64,000 nucleotides of DNA from Deinococcus ruber (GTDB lineage Bacteria; Deinococcota; Deinococci; Deinococcales; Deinococcaceae). Below are positions 1-10,742 of this stretch, one piece after another. The notes under the pieces are model-generated. The model saw only the letters and a list, made by a program, of their open reading frames with translations. It was not told where the DNA came from and searched no databases. Made by a program: the position numbers and the translations under genes. How positions within the stretch are numbered: the stretch's first letter is position 1; each line of letters opens with the position of its first letter. Location of the stretch: the NCBI RefSeq assembly GCF_014648095.1, contig NZ_BMQL01000008.1, forward strand, positions 105,795 to 169,794, written 5' to 3'.

Positions 1-117
1 AGAGAGGCGCAGACAGTACTTAGCAGGGGTGTGCGTGCCGGTTTCAGGTGCCGAGAGAATGTCGTCGCCTGAGCTTTCTGCTTTTCTTTTGTACTGGTTG
101 GCAGCACCAGGCCAACC

Positions 118-1008
118 ATGACGATTCGGGTGGAAGTGGCCCGCGACTGGGCACACCTGCTGGAACTGCTGTACACCGGAAGCTGGAATCAGGAGTTGCG
201 GCGGCACCGTTCGCCGTTCGTCTTTCACGGTTCGCACGATGCACGTTTTGCCCTTCAGACCTCGCTTCAGCGTCTGGGCGGCAATATTCGCAGCAGCGAA
301 CGACATCTGCTGCGGAATTTCCGCAAGTATGCCCAGCGTGATGTGAGCGGAGCCGACTCGCTGTGGCACTGGATGGCGCTGGGACAGCATCACAGCCTGC
401 CCACGCGGCTGCTCGACTTTACCTATTCGCCACTGGTCGCGCTGCATTTTGCCACACGCGAGCTGCACCACTTTACCCACGACGCCGCCGTCTGGATGGT
501 CGATCATGTCGCCAGCAACGCGCACCTGCCGGTTCCGCTCCACCGGCTGCTGTCCGACGAGGGGTCGCAGGTCTTTACCATCGAACTGCTCCAGCGGGCT
601 GTGCCCCACCTGTCGGGGCCAGGATCGTTCGATGCAGCGGGCCTGAGCGATCTGGAACATCTGGGCGATCAGGATTTTCTGATGTTTCTCGAACCGCCGT
701 CTCTGGACGAGCGCATCGTGCAGCAGTTCGCCCTGTTCGGATTTCTCTCGTCGCCGGAGGCCCCGGTTGAAACGTGGCTGGACGAACGCCCCGGCACGTG
801 TGTCAAGGTCGTCATTCCCGCAGCGCTGAAATGGCAGATTCGCGATTATCTGGATCAGTCGAACATCAACGAACGCACGCTGTTCCCCGGTCTGGGCGGC
901 CTGGCCCGCTGGCTTCAGGGGTATTACACCACCCCGCCCACGCCAGCGCAGTGTCAGCAGATGGCCCAGTTCCCGCTGGAAGACAACGAGGCCGACGCCG
1001 ATTCCTGA
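118..1008 (+). CDS. FRG-domain protein of unknown function
   Basis: A 296-residue cytoplasmic protein with no signal peptide or membrane segment. The FRG-domain pattern is visible in order: FVFHG at residues 34-38 (the family's F-R-G box, with His in place of Arg), a Glu-led helix near 61-70, then GQHHSLPTRLLDFT at 89-102 and SPLVALHFA at 104-112. The FRG family has no settled biochemical role, and members are often found in accessory regions. The C-terminal 150 residues show nothing I recognise. The ATG at 118 has only a weak upstream purine run, so the start is less certain than the frame. The gene stands alone, upstream of an unrelated sugar importer. Family assignment is firm; function is unknown. 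Confidence 0.8.
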   Translation: MTIRVEVARDWAHLLELLYTGSWNQELRRHRSPFVFHGSHDARFALQTSLQRLGGNIRSSERHLLRNFRKYAQRDVSGADSLWHWMALGQHHSLPTRLLDFTYSPLVALHFATRELHHFTHDAAVWMVDHVASNAHLPVPLHRLLSDEGSQVFTIELLQRAVPHLSGPGSFDAAGLSDLEHLGDQDFLMFLEPPSLDERIVQQFALFGFLSSPEAPVETWLDERPGTCVKVVIPAALKWQIRDYLDQSNINERTLFPGLGGLARWLQGYYTTPPTPAQCQQMAQFPLEDNEADADS

Positions 1009-1152
1009 GCGTCCTGTCTGTTCCCCTTCTGGCACTGTTGCCGAGGTGAGGCGCATTCGGTGACAAGTATGTACCGAGCAGCCTGAAAAGACAGAATTCG
1101 TTGTTGTTTCCCTAGAGAAAAAGTGCAGTCGGGTGGAGTTGCCGGTTTTTCG

Positions 1153-1214
1153 TCATCTGACAGATGAATGACAGCCGAGTTCTAATCTTCGGAAGTCGGC
1201 CAGATGAGTGGCAG
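1153..1214. promoter_or_regulatory. palindrome and repeated half-sites upstream of the first sugar importer
   Basis: TCATCTG-A-CAGATGA is a perfect 7-1-7 inverted repeat at 1153-1167. Its right arm continues as CAGATGAATGACAG (1161-1174), which recurs 40 bp downstream as CAGATGAGTGGCAG (1201-1214). The sites lie in the 310-bp gap before the binding-protein gene at 1319. This arrangement fits an operator for a local repressor or activator of the importer operon. No regulator gene is adjacent, so the cognate protein is unknown. The rest of the gap (1009-1318) shows no gene. Confidence 0.4.
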
Positions 1215-1318
1215 ATCAATACTTGCCTTCTTTTTGATAATGGCAGCTCTTTTTAGCTGTCTGGCCTGATCTGCTGCCCGAAAACGGGCATAACCGCCTG
1301 ATGCATCAAGGAGAATCC

Positions 1319-2611
1319 ATGAAAAAGCTCGTCACCCTGTCTCTGTTGGCCCTGAGTTCGCTGGCTGCCGCCCAGACGACCACCATTGAATTCTGGCATT
1401 CGTTTGGTGACGCCAAGCGCGGCGACTGGATTGCCGCCCGCGCCGATGAATACAACAAGGCTCATCCGGGCGTCAAGGTGGTGCCGAGTTACAAGGGCAG
1501 CTACAACGACAGCCTTCAGGCCACCATCCTGGCCGCTCGCCAGAACAAGGCCCCGGCCCTGGTTCAGATTTTCGAGGTCGGCAGCCAGCTCGCGCTCGAT
1601 AGCGGTGTGTTCCAGCCGGTCAGCAGCGTCAAAAACGTCGATTTTGGTGATTACATCAAACCGGTGGTGAATTACTACACCATTCAGGGCAAGGTCAACA
1701 GTCTGCCGTTCAACAGCAGCAGCCCGGTGCTGTACTTCAACAAAGACCTGATGACCAAGGCGGGCCTGAATCCCAAAGTGCCGCCCACCACCTTCGGCGG
1801 CATCCTGAAAGCCTGCGCCAAGATCGACGCAGCCAAACTGGGCATCAAGTGCATGGCCCTGACGCCCTACGGCTGGCTGTTCGAGCAGTGGATGAGCGAG
1901 CAGAATGCAGTCCTGCTGAACGGCGGAAACGGACGCCAGAGCCGCGCCACCGGAAACAACATCGATACGCCCGCAGGCCGCGCGATCTTCCAGTTCTACA
2001 AAGACCTTCAGGATAAAGGCTACCTGACCAATACCGGCAAACTGGCCGATACCAACGGCACCGACGCCATTTTCGGCAACCAGAAAGCCGTTTTTACCAT
2101 CGACAGCACCGCCGGAATCGGCAATCTGCTCGACGCCGCCAAACAGAGCGGCTTTCAGATGGGCGTGGGCGTGCTGCCCATTCCCGACGGCTCGAAGCGC
2201 AATGGCGTGGTCATCGGCGGTGCGAGCCTGTGGGTCGCCAAGAATGTGAGCAAACCCGAAGCCGAGGCAGCGCTCGATTTCGCGCTGTACATGACCAACA
2301 CCGCGAATATGGCGAGCTGGCACAAACTCACCGGTTACTATCCGGTTCGTAACAGCAGCGTCGATCTGCTGCGGAAGCAGGGCTGGTTTTCCAGCTCGCC
2401 CCTTCAGATCGTGGCCTTCAATCAGCTGCTGAACACCAGCCCCAACGTCGCCAACGCCGGAGCGCTCAACGGAGCCGCCATCCAGACGCGCACCATCATC
2501 GAGCAGGGACTTCAGAAAGTGACCAGTGGCGTGAGTGTGAAAGACGCCGCCAGTGCCACCAGCGATCAGGTGAACAGTACCCTGAGTGATTACAACAAGA
2601 ACTTCAAATAA
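1319..2611 (+). CDS. CUT1-family ABC sugar-binding protein (copy A)
   Basis: A 430-residue extracytoplasmic solute-binding protein of the UgpB/MalE type, expected to deliver a sugar or glycerol-phosphodiester-like ligand to the permeases at 4274-6059. A Sec signal peptide (MKKLVTLSLLALSSLAAAQ) has no lipobox Cys. The mature protein opens with TTIEFWHSFGDAKRGDW, typical of this family. The ATG at 1319 is chosen over one 18 bp upstream because AAGGAG (1308-1313) is well spaced from it. The next gene is a close paralogue: long stretches such as VNSLPFNSSSPVLYFNKDLM and SLWVAK match almost exactly. Ligand cannot be read from the sequence. Confidence 0.9.
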   Translation: MKKLVTLSLLALSSLAAAQTTTIEFWHSFGDAKRGDWIAARADEYNKAHPGVKVVPSYKGSYNDSLQATILAARQNKAPALVQIFEVGSQLALDSGVFQPVSSVKNVDFGDYIKPVVNYYTIQGKVNSLPFNSSSPVLYFNKDLMTKAGLNPKVPPTTFGGILKACAKIDAAKLGIKCMALTPYGWLFEQWMSEQNAVLLNGGNGRQSRATGNNIDTPAGRAIFQFYKDLQDKGYLTNTGKLADTNGTDAIFGNQKAVFTIDSTAGIGNLLDAAKQSGFQMGVGVLPIPDGSKRNGVVIGGASLWVAKNVSKPEAEAALDFALYMTNTANMASWHKLTGYYPVRNSSVDLLRKQGWFSSSPLQIVAFNQLLNTSPNVANAGALNGAAIQTRTIIEQGLQKVTSGVSVKDAASATSDQVNSTLSDYNKNFK

Positions 2612-2733
2612 AATTCACCTCGACAATTTAAATGTTATCAATATTTTAAATACCATTCACTTAATGGGTCTGTGAATCTTCATGAGAATAGCTTCATCTG
2701 TTGCAGACATAAGAGTATTCTTTATTACTGAGT

Positions 2734-2807
2734 CAAATCAGATACGATTTGCCGTGTCGTCCAATCGGATACTGTGTCCCGATCAACAGACCTGACCAGA
2801 AGGTCAG
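2734..2807. promoter_or_regulatory. inverted repeats between the two binding-protein genes
   Basis: The 218-bp gap between the tandem binding-protein genes begins AT-rich and holds three perfect inverted repeats. They are CAAATC-N6-GATTTG (2734-2751), ATCGG-N10-CCGAT (2764-2783) and CTGACC-N4-GGTCAG (2792-2807). The last ends about 10 bp before the ribosome-binding site of the second gene and could form a hairpin in its leader. The gap therefore probably holds an independent promoter or operator for copy B. No similarity to the palindrome before copy A was seen. Confidence 0.35.
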
Positions 2808-2829
2808 ACCGCAGTGCGAGAGGAGACAC

Positions 2830-4164
2830 ATGAAGCAGACACGGCAAATTCATGGGGCTGCCCAGCCGCTTTCCCGTAAGATCATCACCCTGTCGCTGCT
2901 GGCCCTCGGGTCGGTGGCTGTCGCCCAGACGACCACCATCGAGTTCTGGCATACCTTCGGAGACGCCAAGCGCAGTGACTGGATTGCCGCCCGCGCCGAC
3001 GAATACACCAAAGCTCATCCGGGCGTTCAGGTGAAGGCAGTCTTCCGGGGCGACTCCAACGAAACGCTCCAGTCCACCATTCTGGCCGCCCGGCAGAACA
3101 AGGCTCCGGCGCTGGTGCAGGTCGACGGTGTTGCCAGCCAGCTCGCGCTCGACAGCGGCGTGTTTCAGCCGGTCAGCAGCATCAAGAATGTGGATTTCAG
3201 CGACTATCTCAAGCCGGTGGTCAGCTATTACACCGTCGGCGGACAGGTCAACAGCGTGCCCTTCAACAGCAGCAGTCCGGTGCTGTACTTCAACAAAGAC
3301 CTGATGGTGAAAGCGGGCCTGAATCCCAAGAACCCGCCCACCACCTTCAGCGGCGTCCTGAAAGCCTGTGCCCAGTTCGACGCGGCCAAGCTGGGCATCA
3401 AGTGCGTGGCCCTGACGCCGTACAGCTGGCTGTTCGAGCAGTGGATGAGCGAGCAGAACGTGGCGCTGCTGAACAGCGGCAACGGTCGCCAGGGTCGTCC
3501 GACCGACAACAACATCAACAGCGCGGCGGGGCGGAAGATCTATCAGTTCTACAAAGACCTTCAGGACAGGGGAGAGCTGACCAATACCGGCAAACTGGCC
3601 GATACCGTGGGCACCAACGCCATTTTCGGCAGCGGAAAGGCACTGATGACCATCAACAGTACGGCGGGTCTGGGCAATCTGCTGGACGCGGCCAAGCAGA
3701 GCGGCTTTCAGATGGGTGTGGGCGTGCTGCCCATTCCTGACGGTGTGAAGCGCAACGGCGTGACCATCGGCGGAGCCAGCCTGTGGGTCGCCAAGGGTGT
3801 CAGCAAACCCGAAGCCGAAACCGCACTCGATTTTGCACTGTACCTGACCAATACTGCGAATATGGCGAGCTGGCACAAACTGACCGGCTATTATCCGGTT
3901 CGCACCAGCAGTGTGAATCTGCTGCGGAAACAGGGCTGGTTTTCCAGTTCGCCCCTTCAGATCGTGGCCTTCAACCAGCTGCTGAATACCGTTCCTAACG
4001 TCGCCAACGCGGGGCCACTCAGCGGCGCGACGATTCAGACGCGCACCATCATCGAGCAGGGCATTCAGAAGGTGCTGAGCGGGCAGAGTGTCGCGAGCGC
4101 CCTGAGCAGCGCCAGCGACCAGGTCAACGCCGCTCTGGCCGATTACAACAAGAATTTCAAGTGA
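2830..4164 (+). CDS. CUT1-family ABC sugar-binding protein (copy B)
   Basis: A 444-residue paralogue of the preceding gene, same UgpB/MalE-like family and predicted periplasmic or surface location. The N-terminus is longer than in copy A (about 15 polar residues), then a hydrophobic segment IITLSLLALGSVAVAQ and the shared TTTIEFWHTFGDAKRSDW. The ATG at 2830 follows GAGAGGAGA (2818-2826), so in-frame upstream starts are unlikely. Differences from copy A cluster in short patches, for example VFRGDSNETLQ against SYKGSYNDSLQ near the N-terminal lobe, so the two may differ in ligand preference. It sits directly upstream of the permease genes with a hairpin in between. Tandem duplication is seen; specialisation is inferred. 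Confidence 0.9.
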   Translation: MKQTRQIHGAAQPLSRKIITLSLLALGSVAVAQTTTIEFWHTFGDAKRSDWIAARADEYTKAHPGVQVKAVFRGDSNETLQSTILAARQNKAPALVQVDGVASQLALDSGVFQPVSSIKNVDFSDYLKPVVSYYTVGGQVNSVPFNSSSPVLYFNKDLMVKAGLNPKNPPTTFSGVLKACAQFDAAKLGIKCVALTPYSWLFEQWMSEQNVALLNSGNGRQGRPTDNNINSAAGRKIYQFYKDLQDRGELTNTGKLADTVGTNAIFGSGKALMTINSTAGLGNLLDAAKQSGFQMGVGVLPIPDGVKRNGVTIGGASLWVAKGVSKPEAETALDFALYLTNTANMASWHKLTGYYPVRTSSVNLLRKQGWFSSSPLQIVAFNQLLNTVPNVANAGPLSGATIQTRTIIEQGIQKVLSGQSVASALSSASDQVNAALADYNKNFK

Positions 4165-4189
4165 GCACGCCGGCCTGAACCGTCCTTCG

Positions 4190-4222
4190 GGAACTGGACA
4201 CCGCCAGATCAGCGCCAGTTCC
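4190..4222 (+). promoter_or_regulatory. intercistronic hairpin between binding protein and permeases
   Basis: GGAACTGG (4190-4197) and CCAGTTCC (4215-4222) form a perfect 8-bp stem with a 17-nt loop. It lies between the end of the abundant binding-protein gene and the TTG start of the first permease. There is no following U-run. Such stems commonly stabilise upstream binding-protein mRNA or attenuate readthrough, giving more binding protein than permease. That role is inferred from position. Confidence 0.4.
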
Positions 4223-4273
4223 TGCCAGGATGGAAGCAGGCCGCCGGTTCAAACTCTCAGCAAGAGGTTTTCA

Positions 4274-5239
4274 TTGAGCCTGATCCGGACCACCGACGTC
4301 ACTCCGACCACGCCAGCAGCCCGCGCCGAGGCTGCCGCCGAAGAACACGCCACCTTCCGGGGCCGCGCACTGCCGTGGCTCTTTCTGCTGCCCACCTTTA
4401 TCGTCATCGCCGTGTTCGTGTACTACCCGGCGGCCCGCACCCTGCGCCTGAGCGTGTTCCGCTCCAATATCATCGTCGGCAACGAGCAGTTCGTGGGGCT
4501 GGGCAATTTTCTGGAGCTGCTGTCCAGTCCGGTCTATCATCAGGTCATTCTTCAGACCCTGGTCTTCGTGGTGCTGGTGGTGGCTTTTGGGCTGCTATTC
4601 GCGCTGGGGCTGGCGTATCTGGCGAGTCGGCCCATCGCCGGGGCCAGATTTTACCGCCTGATGCTGATCTATCCGTATGCGCTGTCTCCGGCCATCGCCG
4701 GGACGCTGTGGCTGTTCCTGTTCAATCCCGAGATCGGGGCGGTCAATACGCTGCTCGACGCGCTGATCGGCATCAAACCGCGCTGGCTCGACACGCCGTT
4801 TCTGGCGTTCTTTCTGGTGGTGGTCGCGGCCATCTGGAAGGGGCTGGGCTACAACGTGGTGTTCTATCTGGCGGCGTTTCAGAACATTCCCGGCGAGATT
4901 ACGGAAGCTGCCGAGATCGACGGCGCGAACGGCTGGCAGAGCTTCTGGCGGGTGGTCTTTCCGCTGCTGTCGCCCATGACGTTCTTTCTGGTCTTTACCA
5001 ATATCGTGTCGGCGCTGTTCGACAGCTTCGGTCTGGTCAACATTCTGACGCGTGGCGGCCCGGTGTACGGTCAGACCGGCATCACCACGTTTCTGGTGTA
5101 CCAGCTGTATGAAGACGGTTTCCGCAATTTCAAGACCGGGGCGGCGGCAGCGCAGGCGGTTCTGATGCTGCTGCTGGTGGTGTGCATCATCGTGTTGCAG
5201 TTCCGGTACGGCAACCGCAGGGTTCACTATGGCGCGTAG
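4274..5239 (+). CDS. CUT1 sugar ABC transporter permease (UgpA/MalF type)
   Basis: A 321-residue integral membrane permease, one half of the channel for the importer whose binding proteins precede it. About six hydrophobic segments start near residue 33. The EAA loop that docks the ATPase is seen at about residues 208-230 (EITEAAEIDGANGWQSFW). A TTG start at 4274 is used: AAGAGG (4262-4267) is well placed and no better in-frame start exists. The first 30 residues are polar and Ala-rich. The gene overlaps the next permease by 11 bp, so both are probably translated together. No ATP-binding subunit is encoded nearby; a shared MsmX/UgpC-like ATPase elsewhere is likely. Confidence 0.92.
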   Translation: MSLIRTTDVTPTTPAARAEAAAEEHATFRGRALPWLFLLPTFIVIAVFVYYPAARTLRLSVFRSNIIVGNEQFVGLGNFLELLSSPVYHQVILQTLVFVVLVVAFGLLFALGLAYLASRPIAGARFYRLMLIYPYALSPAIAGTLWLFLFNPEIGAVNTLLDALIGIKPRWLDTPFLAFFLVVVAAIWKGLGYNVVFYLAAFQNIPGEITEAAEIDGANGWQSFWRVVFPLLSPMTFFLVFTNIVSALFDSFGLVNILTRGGPVYGQTGITTFLVYQLYEDGFRNFKTGAAAAQAVLMLLLVVCIIVLQFRYGNRRVHYGA

Positions 5240-6059
5240 CGGCACACGTGGACGGGGCGGCATCTGGACACACGTGATCCTGCTCGTGGCGGTCTTTGTG
5301 GTGGCTGCGCCGCTGCTGTTCGCACTCATCAAGGCGACGCAGGCGGGCGCACAGGTGAGTGGGCCGAGCCTGCTGCCGGGGCTGCATTTTCTGGAGAATG
5401 CGCGGGCGGCCTGGAACGGGGCCGGACTGGGCCGCTACATGCTGAACAGCGGCGTGGTGGCAGTGTGCGTCACGGTGGGAAAAACCACGCTGTCACTGCT
5501 GGCTGCCCTCGCCTTCGTGTACTTCCGATTTCCGCTCAAAGGGCTGGCTTTCGCGCTGGTGCTGTTTACCCTGATGTTGCCCACCGAACTGCTGATCGTG
5601 GCGCTGTTCGATGTGGTGTCGGGTACGCTGCACTGGGCCGACAGTTACGCCGCTATCATCGTGCCGTTTCTGGCCTCCGCGACGGGCACGCTGTTGTTCC
5701 GGCAGCACTTCATGAACATTCCCGCCAGCCTGTCGGACGCGGCCCGGATCGACGGCGCGGGACCACTCACCTTCCTGAGCCGCGTGCTGGTGCCGATGAG
5801 CTGGAATACCATTGGGGCGCTGGCCGTCATTCAGTTCGTGTCGGCCTGGGATCAGTATCTGTGGCCGCTGGTGGTCATGCAGTCCGACGACAAGCAGGTC
5901 GTTCAGGTGGGCCTGAGCAAGCTGATCGACGTGGAAAGCCAGAGCAGCTGGGGCGCGGTGATGGCGGGCGCGATTCTGGCGATCATTCCGCCGATTCTGG
6001 TCTTCACGGCCCTTCAGGAGCAGTTTTCAAAGGGATTCTCGCTGGGTCAGGACAAGTAA
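5229..6059 (+). CDS. CUT1 sugar ABC transporter permease (UgpE/MalG type)
   Basis: A 276-residue membrane protein, the second permease of the pair. It has about six membrane segments and the EAA loop SLSDAARIDGAGPLTFLSRV near residues 160-180, followed by FVSAWDQYLWPLV, a typical MalG/UgpE C-terminal signature. Its ATG lies inside the end of the preceding gene (11-bp overlap, different frame), which implies translational coupling. A predicted terminator follows at 6102, closing the operon. No ATPase gene follows. Confidence 0.92.
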   Translation: MARSGTRGRGGIWTHVILLVAVFVVAAPLLFALIKATQAGAQVSGPSLLPGLHFLENARAAWNGAGLGRYMLNSGVVAVCVTVGKTTLSLLAALAFVYFRFPLKGLAFALVLFTLMLPTELLIVALFDVVSGTLHWADSYAAIIVPFLASATGTLLFRQHFMNIPASLSDAARIDGAGPLTFLSRVLVPMSWNTIGALAVIQFVSAWDQYLWPLVVMQSDDKQVVQVGLSKLIDVESQSSWGAVMAGAILAIIPPILVFTALQEQFSKGFSLGQDK

Positions 6060-6101
6060 GCCTGATCGCATCGAACACAGCCATCTGAACGAATTTATCT
6101 G

Positions 6102-6135
6102 AAGGGTCGAAGCGCTGCGGTGCCTCGGCCCTTTT
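6102..6135 (+). terminator. rho-independent terminator after the importer operon
   Basis: AAGGGTCGA (6102-6110) pairs with TCGGCCCTT (6125-6133) in 8 of 9 positions around a 14-nt loop, followed by a short T-run. It is 43 bp after the stop codon of the second permease. Confidence 0.6.
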
Positions 6136-6282
6136 GCGTGCCTGGCAGCGCCCGCGCACCGCGCACGACACGTTGCCGGGCGCGTGCTGGCGGGTGCGCT
6201 GTCAGCGGCTGGTTCGGGGCATTACCGGTCTGACTGAGACGATGAAGCGTTCTAGAGACGGCTGAAGTGCAACTGTGCTGCG

Positions 6283-6990
6283 ATGACGCCGCCAGACCTC
6301 CTGATGATCGAGGATGATGCCGACCTGGCGGCGCTGCTGCGTGCCGATCTGGAGGCCGCAGGCTACCGTGTCAGGATCGCGCCTTCCGTGATCGCGGGGT
6401 TGACGATGGCCCGCGCCGCGTTTCCCAACCTCGTCCTGCTGGATCTGGGGCTGCCCGACGGCACCGGCAGAGAAGTCCTGGTGCGTCTGCGCCGCAGCAG
6501 CCTGACCGTCCCCATTCTCGTCCTCACGGGCCGCGATACAGTCGAGCAGAAGGTCGATCTTCTGACGCTCGGCGCAGACGATTATCTGGTCAAGCCTGTG
6601 CATCCCCAGGAGTTGCTGGCGCGGATTGCAGGTCATCTCCGGCACCGCGCCGCCGCCGAGCTGCGAGATGAAGTGCTGACGTACCGGGGGCTGGTGGTCA
6701 GGCCCGCACGCCACCAGGCAAGCTATCAGGGGCAGCCGTTGCAACTCTCTCCAACCGAACTGAGGATGTTGACGGTGCTGCTACGCCAGCCGGGGCGGGT
6801 ATTTTCGCGCGATGAGATGGCGCGGGAGCTGTGGCCGGAAGGTGGAAACACCCTCCGCAGCAACGCCGTAGACGTCCACATGGCCAATCTCCGCAAGAAA
6901 CTGCGAGCCGTTCAGCTGCACGGCCTGATTAGGACGGTGAGGCAGGTCGGCTACGGCATCCGTAAAGTTCAGCCGGAACGCCTGGGATAG
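6283..6990 (+). CDS. OmpR/PhoB-family response regulator (orphan)
   Basis: A 235-residue two-component transcription factor. The receiver domain (about 1-118) has the acidic pair E10/D11, the phospho-acceptor D54 in VLLDLGLPDG, T82 and the conserved K104 in LVKP. A winged-helix DNA-binding domain follows at about 132-230 (LSPTELRMLTVLLRQPGRVFSRDEM; RQVGYGI). No sensor kinase gene is adjacent: downstream is an IS element, upstream the sugar importer. The kinase may be unlinked, or it may have been lost when the IS and the following AT-rich region arrived. No strong ribosome-binding site is visible before the ATG. Target genes unknown. Confidence 0.9.
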   Translation: MTPPDLLMIEDDADLAALLRADLEAAGYRVRIAPSVIAGLTMARAAFPNLVLLDLGLPDGTGREVLVRLRRSSLTVPILVLTGRDTVEQKVDLLTLGADDYLVKPVHPQELLARIAGHLRHRAAAELRDEVLTYRGLVVRPARHQASYQGQPLQLSPTELRMLTVLLRQPGRVFSRDEMARELWPEGGNTLRSNAVDVHMANLRKKLRAVQLHGLIRTVRQVGYGIRKVQPERLG

Positions 6991-7072
6991 CTGCTTCACA
7001 GCAACCAGATTGCTGAATGCAGAGTCCCTGAACGACTCCTTTAGAGCTGATTTTTACTTGTAGATTTTACTA

Positions 7073-7906
7073 GAGGTCATCCAGAGAATGGTCACGGTCA
7101 GCGATGTGATGACCTGAAATACTCGAGGGATGCAGTTGACCGATGAGCACTGGGCGCTGCTCGCGCCTCTGTTGACCCCACCCGAAAAGACCACCAAACG
7201 AGGTCGTCCCAGACGGGACGACCGATCCCTGCTCGAAGGCATCCTCTGGGTACTGCGCACAGGTGCCCAGTGGGATCAGCTCCCTCGCGAAGCCTACCCA
7301 CCGAAATCCACGTGTGTTGCCCGCTTCCAGGAATGGAACGACCGCACTGTGTTTCCAGCCGTGCTGGGGCGACGCTACGAGCTCTTGGAGGATCAGGGCC
7401 TGCTGGATCTCCGCGAAGCGTTCATCGACGGCACCTTCAGTGCCGCCAAAAAGGGGGATCGGACGTCGGCCCCACCAAAAAAGGGAAGGGAACCAACATC
7501 ATGATCATGGTCGATGCGAGTGGCACGCCACTCGCGGTCCACACGACCAGCGCCAGCCCTGCCGAAGTCAAGCTCGTGCAAGACACGCTCGATGCGTCGT
7601 TCGGCTTCGATGTTCCCCAACGCCTAATCGGTGACAAGGCGTACGACAGTGATGGGTTGGATGCCGATCTCGCGGAGATCGGCATTGAGATGATCGCTCC
7701 CAACCGGAGGAACAGGAAACGCAAGACCCAGGACGGACGTCCACTGAGACGATACAAACGTCGCTGGAAGGTGGAACGGACCATCGCCTGGCTTCAGTCG
7801 TTTCGCAGGGTCCGAACCCGTGACGAAGACAAGGCCCAGCACGTTCTCGGTTTCGTCCAGTTGGCCTGCATCCTCATTTTGCTTCGCCGAATTTCTGGAT
7901 AGCCTC
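7073..7906 (+). mobile_element. complete IS5-family (IS427-like) insertion sequence
   Basis: An 834-bp element. The left end GAGGTCATCCAGAGAAT (from 7073) matches the inverted right end GAGGCTATCCAGAAATT (ending 7906) at 13 of 17 positions. Both ends are flanked by TA (7071-7072 and 7907-7908), the dinucleotide target expected for this group. It carries one transposase in two overlapping frames. It separates the response regulator from an AT-richer stretch with no recognisable gene. Boundaries and target duplication are read directly from the sequence; group assignment rests on the transposase sequence. Confidence 0.85.
7130..7902 (+). CDS. IS5-family transposase with a -1 frameshift
   Basis: Transposase of the IS element, encoded in two frames. 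The first frame (7130-7504) carries the N-terminal helix-turn-helix region (TDEHWALLAPLL, GRPRRDD) and the first catalytic Asp in FIDGTFSAAKKG. The second frame, one base back, continues as GSDVGPTKKGKGTNIM and carries the second Asp (LIGDKAYDSDG) and the Glu (KRRWKVERTIAWLQSF) of the DDE triad, ending at 7902. Joining the frames at the A5G5 run (7448-7457) restores a normal IS427-like protein of about 257 residues. A canonical slippery heptamer A-AAA-AAG lies at 7477-7483. Programmed frameshifting is common in this group, but a plain inactivating indel cannot be excluded. Confidence 0.85.
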
Positions 7907-7908
7907 TA

Positions 7909-8779
7909 ATAAGAGCCATGAGTCATACCTGCTCCGGTAGTGTGATAAGCATTCTGAGGCGCTTTTAATGGGATTAGCTTTTAAATCGTGAGTATTATTG
8001 GCTTTTTAAGCTATGGATGCCCAAAGCCAGACTATCATATTTTATTGCCTGAAATCTCAAAAATAGCTATTCTATTGATCTTATAAAGACTTCGGAGGTT
8101 TTATTTAATCAGTGTGAAATATTTCTCCTTTGAGATTTGCAATCTTCATGAGTCTGCAAAACGATTTATTTCGCTTTACATGATCCGAGGAAACGTTTAT
8201 ATTTTCTTTACCAGGGCAACTGCACTGGCGAGTTGGAGTGATGATCCCTTTCCTGTAATGCGGGCACCTCGGAAGGGGGGAGCCAGTGGTGCGACCGACT
8301 ATTTGCCTGCCTGATCCGGTCTCTGACTGAGAGAAGGCCCTCGAACCGATAAAATCGGCTGCTTTGCCTCTTTTACCGTTGTGTATAGAAACGAGGAGGA
8401 CATTCTGGAACTCCGGGGATCTCCGGTTGACCACTGCGTCCTGCTTCTGTGCTGACTGGCACCTGAGCTTGTGCATGACTGCATCTTCTGGCTCCTCATG
8501 AGAAACCGGAAACTGCAGCTTAAATGCGACTGGCTCTGCTGTTGTAAGTTTGCCCAGAGACAAGGACGCGGACCGCGCACATAAGAAATTCACTAACGTT
8601 GGTTAAAGTCGAACAGGTACAGGGTGGATTGAAAATTCCACTGCCTGTTGTCCGCCTTACCGCCATGTATGTCTGAAGCGTTCGTTTCTTTAGCGAAGGC
8701 CTCTGCCTTCATGTGCAACGTAATGTTTAAATTGCCTGTTCAGCTATTTACTTAGTTTAGCAGGCTATCAGGAGAAGAT
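7909..8779. other. AT-richer intergenic stretch with no supported gene
   Basis: About 870 bp between the IS element and the lipoprotein gene. Base composition is clearly lower in GC than the neighbouring genes, especially 7970-8230. Short reading frames exist on both strands, but they have no recognisable product, good ribosome-binding site or codon pattern. The last 60 bp must hold the promoter and the AGGAGA ribosome-binding site (8771-8776) of the next gene. It may be the remains of transferred DNA. Confidence 0.5.
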
Positions 8780-10621
<1,842 letters not shown>

Positions 10622-10656
10622 GCAGCAACCTGAAAAACTGACGACGAGGAGTGGAA

Positions 10657-10700
10657 GCGGGGGAGAGGAGAGCTGTGTCAGGCGGCTTTCCCCTCCCCCG
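10657..10700. terminator. hairpin between convergent genes
   Basis: GGGGGAGAGGA (10659-10669) pairs with TCCCCTCCCCC (10689-10699) with one mismatch, within 80 bp of the lipoprotein stop and 45 bp of the stop of the convergent regulator gene. It could serve both genes. The loop is long (19 nt) and there is no strong U-run. Confidence 0.4.
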
Positions 10701-10742
10701 GCCTCTGTCTGTTGCGGCCATACGGTGTCTCCTCTTCGTCTT

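Noticed and set aside
8105..8593. Overlapping frames of 162 and 66 codons in the gap after the IS element
   Set aside because: No recognisable product, poor start signals and irregular codon use; they also overlap each other on opposite strands.
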